Shown here piece after piece: positions 6,798-11,958 of a stretch of DNA of 11,958 nucleotides. Every line of letters starts with the position of its first letter. Position 1 is the stretch's first letter. The notes beneath the pieces were generated by a model. It did no database searches and had not been told where the DNA came from. It saw only the letters and a list, made by a program, of their open reading frames with translations. The stretch spans positions 1-11,958 of the forward strand of contig JAUXEH010000061.1 of assembly GCA_030620655.1 (NCBI GenBank). Direction: 5' to 3'. This stretch comes from Candidatus Aminicenantota bacterium (GTDB lineage Bacteria; Acidobacteriota; Aminicenantia; Aminicenantales; Aminicenantaceae). A program made the translations under genes and the position numbers.

Positions 6798-8005
6798 CTA
6801 TTCATACCTCAAGGCATCGATGGGGTCCAGCTTGGAGGCCTTGTGGGCCGGGTAGAAGCCGAAGAAGATGCCGATCGAACCGGAGAACAGAAACGCCAGC
6901 ACGATAGCCCCCACCGACACCACCGTCGACATCTGGGACAGGTGATCGATGAGCTTCGAGCTGCCGATGCCCAGCGCGATGCCCAGGATGCCTCCCAGGA
7001 GGCTCAGCACGATGGCCTCGGTCAGGAACTGGAGCAGGATGTCCCGCTCCTTGGCGCCCACCGACATGCGGATGCCGATCTCGCGGATCCGCTCGGTCAC
7101 CGAGACCAGCATGATGTTCATGATCCCGATCCCGCCCACCAGCAGCGAGATGGAGGCGATGCCCCCCAACAGAAGTGTCAGGATCTGGGTGGATTCGGCC
7201 GCGCTGGCGGCGATGTCCGACATGTCGCGGACGTAGAAATCGTCATCGGACCCGGGCGCGATCTTGTGCCTGAGGCGCAGCAGCTCCTCGATCTGGGTCT
7301 GGGCTTCCGCCGTCCTGCCCTTGAAGGAGGAGACATCGAGGGAGTGGATGTGCTGGATGCCCAGCAGGCGCATCTGGGCCGTGGTATAGGGGATGAAGAT
7401 CACGTCGTCCTGACTGCCCCACCCGGATTCGCCCTTGGTCTTCATGACTCCGATGATGCGGAAGGGGATCTTGTCGAGACGGATGACCTGGCCGATGGCC
7501 GGCGCCCCTTCGAACAGGTTCTGAGTGACCTCCGAGCCCAGGACGCAGATCTTCTGCCCACCCCTAACCTGCTGGCTTGTGAAAAACTGCCCTTCATCGA
7601 TCTCCCAGTTGCGGACCAGCGGGTAGTCCGCCCCGGTCCCATAGATAGAGGTGTTCCAGTTCTTGTTCTGGTAGATCACCTGCTTCCGGGTGTTGACGCT
7701 GGGGGACAGGTACTCCACGGCGTCACAGCTCTCCAGGATCGCCTCGGCATCGCCCTCGGTCAGCGTCTCTCTGCTGCCGCCCCCGCCGTGCCGTCCGCGG
7801 AAGGACATGCTGCCCGGCCGTACGGTCAGCAGGTTGGTGCCCATCTCTTCGAAGCGCTGCTCCACGTCGGCCTTGGCCCCCTGGCCGATGCTGACCATGG
7901 CGATCACGGAGCCGACGCCGATGATGATGCCCAGGGCGGTCAAAAAGGAGCGCATCTTGTTGCGGGCCAGGGCCATCAGGGCCACACGGTTCGTCTTTAT
8001 GATGT

Positions 8006-8009
<4 letters not shown>
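6798..8009 (-). CDS. ABC transporter permease, MacB/FtsX type (stand-alone membrane subunit)
   Basis: This 403-aa inner-membrane subunit has the MacB fold. The first transmembrane helix is at about 20-44 (MRSFLTALGIIIGVGSVIAMVSIGQGA), followed by a large periplasmic domain (about 45-272) and three closing helices at about 276-303, 324-349 and 363-387. The helix pattern GGIGIMNIMLVSVTERIREIGIRM and the ending KASKLDPIDALRYE are classic for MacB permeases. In E. coli MacB the ATPase is fused to the N-terminus; here it is a separate upstream gene overlapping by ATGA. Such pumps do not move substrate through the membrane. They use ATP hydrolysis to drive periplasmic substrates (antibiotics, peptides, siderophores or lipids in known cases) through a MacA-TolC duct. 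The periplasmic domain starts with a short Gly-rich stretch (RGRHGGGGSRE), which is probably a flexible loop. The substrate cannot be deduced. Confidence 0.94.
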
Positions 8010-8704
<695 letters not shown>

Positions 8705-8745
8705 TGATCGGTCCTTGACGGTGTTTTCCGTTTCGCTGGCGGTGC

Positions 8746-10065
8746 CTAGCGCATGAAGCGCATCATGCGCATGGCGTCGCTGCTCCTGCGCGAACTGGAA
8801 CCGGAACCGGATTCGGCCTGGCCGGTGATGACCTCCAGGCCTTCCTTGAGATCGCCGCTCACCACCTCGGTGTAGACGTTGTCGGTTACACCCATCTTAA
8901 AAGAGAGCATGCGCAGATTGCCGTTCTCGTCTTCATACCATACACGGCCCCTGTCCTGAGGGCCTCCCCTGCCGCCTCCCATGCCGCCCGGCATCCCCAT
9001 CTGTCCCTGGGGACGCTGGCGATCGCCGTCGGGCCGCGCACTCTGACCCGGTTGGCCTCCCTCGTGTCCAGCGCGCATCTGGAACAGGGCCCGCATTTCC
9101 TCCTGGGAGAGATCCGGCGTGAAGCGCAGGGCCGTGTTGGGCACCAGCAGCTTGCTGCGGGCCTCACCCACCACGATGGCAACGGTGGCGGTCATCCCGG
9201 GTCGCAGCTTCATCTCCGGGTTGGAGACCTCCACGATGGTGGTGTAGGTCACGACGTTCGAGACTACTTCAGGGGCGTACCGGACCTGTTTGACCGTCCC
9301 GCGGAAGTTCTCGGTGGGATAGGCGTCAACGGTGAAGCGGACGGATTGGCCTTCCGCGACGCGACCGATGTCGGCCTCGTCCACCACGCATTCTACCTGC
9401 ATCTGGGTCAAGTCCTTGGCGATCTGGAAGAGCAACGGCGCCTGCAGGCTGGAGGCCACGGTCTGACCCTCGTTGATGTTGCGGTTGATGACAACACCGT
9501 CGATGGGAGATTTGATGATGGTGTAGCTCAGGTCGACCTTGCTGGAATCCAGCGCGGACTGCTGCTGCTCCAGGGTGGCCTCGGCCGTCTGGAGGTCGGA
9601 CACGGCGCCGTAGTAATTGGTCTCGGCCGTGTCCATATCTTCGATGGAGATCAGGTCCTTTGCGAACAGGTTCTTGGCCCGCTCGTGCTTCTTCGTGGAG
9701 TTTTCCAGGTTGATCCTGGAGTTATCCCGCCGTGACTGGGCGCTGCGATAGTTGGCCTCGCTCTGTTTGATCCGGGTTTGGAACTGCTCCGGGTCGATGC
9801 GGGCGATGATCTGTCCGGCCTTGACCTTGGAGTTGAAATCCACGTATATGTTGATGATCTTCCCCGATACCTGGGCACCCACATCCACCATGGTAACGGC
9901 GTTGAGGGTTCCGGTGGTGTCGACCAGGGCTTCGATCGAGCCTGTCTGCAGGGCTTCCTTATTGTAGCCGATCTCTGCCGCATCTCCGGTTCTGAGCACG
10001 GTGAAGTACAGCGTCACTGCGGCAGCGGCCACGATCAGTACGCTGAAAATGATCTTCTTTTTCAT
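8746..10065 (-). CDS. MacA-type periplasmic adaptor of the ABC pump, with low-complexity insert
   Basis: This 439-aa adaptor is held by an N-terminal membrane anchor (residues 4-24, IIFSVLIVAAAAVTLYFTVL). The lipoyl half begins with VDVGAQVSGKI and VKAGQIIARIDP (about 60-92). A helical hairpin spans about 95-175, the lipoyl return is IIKSPIDGVVINRNINEGQTV (about 183-203), and a beta-barrel at about 225-300 ends LRPGMTATVAIVV. The membrane-proximal domain is interrupted at about 332-373 by a Gly/Pro/Arg/Met-rich stretch including GMPGGMGGGRGG, then resumes at VWYEDENGNLRML. The C-terminus is a Ser/Gly then Met/Arg tail (AMRMMRFMR). These additions explain the excess over E. coli MacA (about 370 aa). 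The gene starts 12 nt after the Spy-like gene, whose TAA stop forms part of the TAAAGGAG ribosome-binding site, so the regulatory cassette and pump are tightly linked. Confidence 0.94.
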   Translation of the reverse strand: MKKKIIFSVLIVAAAAVTLYFTVLRTGDAAEIGYNKEALQTGSIEALVDTTGTLNAVTMVDVGAQVSGKIINIYVDFNSKVKAGQIIARIDPEQFQTRIKQSEANYRSAQSRRDNSRINLENSTKKHERAKNLFAKDLISIEDMDTAETNYYGAVSDLQTAEATLEQQQSALDSSKVDLSYTIIKSPIDGVVINRNINEGQTVASSLQAPLLFQIAKDLTQMQVECVVDEADIGRVAEGQSVRFTVDAYPTENFRGTVKQVRYAPEVVSNVVTYTTIVEVSNPEMKLRPGMTATVAIVVGEARSKLLVPNTALRFTPDLSQEEMRALFQMRAGHEGGQPGQSARPDGDRQRPQGQMGMPGGMGGGRGGPQDRGRVWYEDENGNLRMLSFKMGVTDNVYTEVVSGDLKEGLEVITGQAESGSGSSSRRSSDAMRMMRFMR

Positions 10066-10077
10066 AGGAATTCTCCT

Positions 10078-10521
10078 TTATCCTCTTCTTTCCTCTTTGG
10101 GTTGGGGAGAGCGATGCTGCCGTCTCTCCGCCTCTGCTTGTCGCTGCGCGTGATATTCTTCGAGTATGGCGTCGAACTGCTGGATCTGTTCAGGATCGAG
10201 CACGGCCTTGATCTCCTCCAGGAACCGATCCCGGAGCGACCGGAACTGGGTGTATAGATCTTCGCGCACCTTCTTGATCAACTCCTCGTTCTGCTGGAAC
10301 ACCGCCCGCATCCGGTCCTGCTGCTCGGCACTCAGGCCGAGCGCTTCCTCCAGTTCGTTGACGGTGGGGAAGTGTGTCCGTTCCGCGCGGCGGCCGTCAT
10401 GGGAAGGCCGCTCGGGCTTCGGATTCAGGATGTTCTTTTCCAGGATCACGCCGCTCACGAGCCCGGCGGCGAAAACCACCAGGAACGAGAGCACGATCCA
10501 GAATTTATAGTGATTCTTCAT
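10078..10521 (-). CDS. Membrane-anchored Spy/CpxP/CnrX-like periplasmic protein (metal/stress sensor family)
   Basis: This is a 147-aa protein with one N-terminal transmembrane anchor (residues about 8-27) and no obvious signal-peptidase site. A highly charged helical periplasmic domain follows. Two LTxxQ-like motifs, LSAEQ at 63-67 and LDPEQ at 108-112, are the hallmark of the Spy/CpxP/heavy-metal-sensor superfamily. That group includes chaperones, CpxP-type repressors and the metal sensor CnrX. The arrangement after an anti-sigma gene suggests it senses a periplasmic ligand or damage and tunes the anti-sigma factor, or protects proteins during export stress. It has no Cys, and His residues are at 41, 50, 124 and 136. 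I do not see the spaced His/Glu/Met ligands of CnrX, so metal binding is unproven. It overlaps the anti-sigma gene by ATGA and the ABC adaptor gene follows after 12 nt. Confidence 0.82.
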   Translation of the reverse strand: MKNHYKFWIVLSFLVVFAAGLVSGVILEKNILNPKPERPSHDGRRAERTHFPTVNELEEALGLSAEQQDRMRAVFQQNEELIKKVREDLYTQFRSLRDRFLEEIKAVLDPEQIQQFDAILEEYHAQRQAEAERRQHRSPQPKEERRG

Positions 10522-11006
10522 GGGAATTCTCTCCTCTGAGGGACGTTCTCGTCCAGGGAGGCGAAGAGCAGCACCATGTTGGGATTTTCCGGCGCATCCT
10601 CAGCCAGCAGGAGCGTGTCCTGGAACGGGTTCTGGTCGCGCAGCAGGATGCCGGCCTGGCTCAGTTCCTCTGTCTGGGGTGAGAACATGAAGGCCGCGGC
10701 CAGTGCGAAAAAGGCGATGACGACCAGCGAGCAGGGGATGGCCCGCAGGCCCCACTGTTTCCACACCGCCTGGAGCCCGGGGCGGGGCTGCTGCTCGAGT
10801 CGAGGCTGGAGCCGCTCCCAGAAATAGGGTTTGGGTGCGGGGAAGTCCTCGGCCTGCAGGGTCTGACGCAGGCTGAGGTAATCCTGTTCCAGGGCACGGC
10901 AGGCGGCGCATTCACGCCGGTGCACTGCCAGCGCCTGCTCCTGTTCATCTAAAAGAGGATGATCCAGGGAGCACAGTATCCATTTCTCCGCTGCTTTACA
11001 CCGCAT
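10518..11006 (-). CDS. Transmembrane anti-sigma factor with N-terminal zinc finger (zf-HC2/ZAS type)
   Basis: This is a 162-aa protein. The N-terminal anti-sigma domain (about 1-55) carries Cys3 and the His29-x3-Cys33-x2-Cys36 motif (HRRECAAC) of zinc-containing anti-sigma factors, which bind and silence their ECF sigma partner in the cytoplasm. A single transmembrane helix lies at about 90-108 (IPCSLVVIAFFALAAAFMF). The last ~54 residues should be periplasmic and could receive a signal. The gene overlaps the sigma gene by 11 nt and has AGGAGGGG just ahead of its ATG. The overlap indicates coupled translation, as is normal for sigma/anti-sigma pairs. Release could be by regulated proteolysis or by a conformational signal from the Spy/CnrX-like neighbour. 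Both are inference, and no protease gene is visible here. Confidence 0.9.
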   Translation of the reverse strand: MRCKAAEKWILCSLDHPLLDEQEQALAVHRRECAACRALEQDYLSLRQTLQAEDFPAPKPYFWERLQPRLEQQPRPGLQAVWKQWGLRAIPCSLVVIAFFALAAAFMFSPQTEELSQAGILLRDQNPFQDTLLLAEDAPENPNMVLLFASLDENVPQRREFP

Positions 11007-11571
11007 AGTCCCCTCCTAAGCGGGCCGAGAGTTGATGAACCTTTTTCCTCAGCAGTTTCCGGGCCCGGTGGAGCCTTGAGTCCACGGTCCCGGGTGATAT
11101 TTTGAGCATCCGGCTTATCTCTCCATAAGGAAATCCCTGGATGTCCCGCAGGGTCAGGATCACCTGATAATTCTTGGGCAGGGACTCGAGGGCAAAGTGC
11201 ACCATCTTCTTCTGCTTTTCTTTTTCTCTGGCTTCATCGATTTCGGGCGTGCTGTCTTCCTGCATCAGCGTTCCCGGAGGGCTGTCCTCCAGCGGGATCT
11301 TCCTCACCTTGGTTTCCTTGCGCAGGAAATCCTTGGAGGCGTTGACCGCGATGCGGTAGAGCCAGGTTCCGAAGGCTGACCGGAACTTGAAGTTCGGCAG
11401 CGCCAGGTAGGCCTTGATAAACACCTCTTGGGCCAGGTCGTCCGCGGCCTCGCGGTTGCGTGTCAGGCTGTAGGCCAGATTAAACATTTTTACCCTGTAT
11501 CTCTCGACGAGAGCGCCGAAGGCGTCCTGGCTTCCGGCCTGCGCCTTTTCGACCAGCTCTCTGTCGTCCAT
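10996..11571 (-). CDS. ECF-family RNA polymerase sigma factor (RpoE/SigW-like)
   Basis: This 191-aa protein has the two-domain ECF layout. In region 2, DLAQEVFIKAY at 46-56 contacts core polymerase and FGTWLYRIAVNASKDFLRK at 67-85 recognises the -10 element. A charged linker (about 88-125) follows. In region 4, LPKNYQVILTLRDIQGFPYGEI at 131-152 leads to the helix-turn-helix (ISRMLKISPGTVDSRLHRARKLL, about 152-174) that reads the -35. There is no extra C-terminal sensory domain, so control should rest on the overlapping anti-sigma gene. A weak ribosome-binding site (GAGAG) precedes the ATG. The promoter candidate 34-61 nt upstream has ECF character, consistent with self-activation. Likely targets include its own operon and thus the adjoining pump genes; other targets cannot be read from this window. 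Confidence 0.95.
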   Translation of the reverse strand: MDDRELVEKAQAGSQDAFGALVERYRVKMFNLAYSLTRNREAADDLAQEVFIKAYLALPNFKFRSAFGTWLYRIAVNASKDFLRKETKVRKIPLEDSPPGTLMQEDSTPEIDEAREKEKQKKMVHFALESLPKNYQVILTLRDIQGFPYGEISRMLKISPGTVDSRLHRARKLLRKKVHQLSARLGGDYAV

Positions 11572-11589
11572 TAACTCTCACGTTGTTTT

Positions 11590-11616
11590 GTCTCCGTACA
11601 CTAATTAGACGGAGAC
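11590..11616. repeat. Inverted repeat with nested palindrome over the sigma promoter
   Basis: The arms GTCTCCGT (11590-11597) and ACGGAGAC (11609-11616) are perfect 8-bp inverted repeats around an 11-nt centre. The centre contains the palindrome CTAATTAG (11601-11608). No U-run follows on the minus strand, so a terminator is unlikely. An operator or 5'-leader hairpin fits better. Confidence 0.5.
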
Positions 11617-11632
11617 GAGCCGAATTTCTTCC
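11604..11632 (-). promoter_or_regulatory. Candidate autoregulatory ECF promoter (GGAAG-N16-CGTCTAAT)
   Basis: The minus strand reads GGAAG at 11632-11628, then 16 bases, then CGTCTAAT at 11611-11604. ECF promoters typically have a GGAAC-like -35 containing AA and a CGTC-type -10 at 16-17 bp spacing. A start near 11598 would give a leader of about 27 nt before the sigma ATG. The -10 lies inside the inverted repeat at 11590-11616. Confidence 0.5.
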
Positions 11633-11633
11633 C

Positions 11634-11658
11634 GGCCGGCCCGGTGGCATTGCCGGCC
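11634..11658 (-). other. GC-rich hairpin between the right-edge gene and the sigma promoter
   Basis: Seven-base arms (GGCCGGC at 11634-11640, GCCGGCC at 11652-11658) enclose an 11-nt loop. The hairpin lies downstream of the upstream gene's stop and could weaken read-through, but no U-tract follows, so it is not a standard intrinsic terminator. Confidence 0.35.
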
Positions 11659-11691
11659 CCTGAATCAGATTCCTATTTTACAGGATTGCCG

Positions 11692-11958
11692 TTATTTTTT
11701 CTTGGCGGTCCACTCGATCTCACGGTCCATGACTGTCATGATCCCGCTCATGGTGTCGCCGTCCACCGTGCCCGTGTACTCCATCACGAACTCACCGCGC
11801 TGGGTGTCCCGGGTTATGCTCCACTGGATGTCGTTGCCCTCGATGGTGCCTTCTGCTGTCATGGGATCACCGCCCCTGAAACCGGGCATGGTGACAGTGA
11901 TCTTGCTGCCGTCCTGCTCGATGGTGATGTCCGAGGTCATGGGACCATCGCGGCCCTC
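11692..11958 (-). CDS. C-terminal fragment of an unrecognised protein
   Basis: Only the last 88 residues are visible. The frame stays open to the right edge (EGRDGP precedes the internal Met at 11940), so that Met is probably not the start. The visible part is a run of short beta-strand-like repeats: ITIEQDGSKITVTM, AEGTIEGNDIQWSI, MEYTGTVDGDTMSGIM, ending IEWTAKKK. The repeating pattern of strand, Gly/Asp turn and strand suggests a small beta-barrel or lipocalin-like domain. Similar tails occur as free-standing proteins or at the ends of secreted hydrolases, as far as I recall, but I cannot assign a function. It is separated from the sigma gene by 120 bp containing a hairpin and promoter candidate, so it is probably a different transcription unit. 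Confidence 0.7.
   Translation of the reverse strand, partial: EGRDGPMTSDITIEQDGSKITVTMPGFRGGDPMTAEGTIEGNDIQWSITRDTQRGEFVMEYTGTVDGDTMSGIMTVMDREIEWTAKKK

Noticed and set aside
11662..11672. Eleven-base palindrome GAATCAGATTC downstream of the right-edge gene
   Set aside because: Short and isolated, with no U-run or second copy nearby; could easily be chance.

Overview
The window is a GC-rich stretch (roughly 60% by eye) in which every gene lies on the minus strand, so transcription runs from the right edge to the left. The parts belong to a diderm bacterium: two TolC-family outer-membrane factors, two periplasmic adaptor proteins, a predicted outer-membrane barrel with a CBM9-like/DUF5916 layout, and an envelope-stress style sigma/anti-sigma pair. 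DUF5916 proteins, a split MacB (separate ATPase and permease) and ECF sigma factors of this kind are common in Acidobacteriota/Aminicenantota, Gemmatimonadota and FCB-group bacteria. I cannot fix the phylum from the sequence alone.

In transcription order, the right edge (11692-11958) holds the C-terminal end of an unrecognised protein. After a 120-bp gap with a good ECF-type promoter candidate and a nested dyad comes a regulatory cassette: ECF sigma factor (10996-11571), zinc-finger membrane anti-sigma factor (10518-11006, overlapping by 11 nt) and a membrane-anchored Spy/CpxP/CnrX-like small protein (10078-10521, ATGA overlap). Twelve bases later begins a MacAB-type pump: adaptor (8746-10065), ABC ATPase (8006-8704) and FtsX/MacB-type permease (6798-8009). 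A 211-bp AT-richer gap with promoter-like motifs precedes the first TolC-family protein (5018-6586). A CBM9-like/DUF5916 outer-membrane protein follows (2806-4974).

The left part is a heavy-metal RND (Cus/Czc/Cnr-type) operon: outer-membrane factor (1465-2715), an adaptor with a histidine-rich N-terminus (107-1468, ATGA overlap), and the first 29 codons of a CusA/CzcA-type pump, which runs off the left edge (1-87).

A reasonable reading is a sensor-sigma module followed by two tripartite efflux machines, with an outer-membrane protein of unknown role between them. Sigma, anti-sigma and a Spy/CnrX-family periplasmic protein placed directly ahead of efflux genes recall the cnrYXH-cnrCBA metal-resistance locus of Cupriavidus, but here the adjacent pump is of MacAB type and the RND pump comes second. 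Whether one sigma factor controls both pumps is inference.
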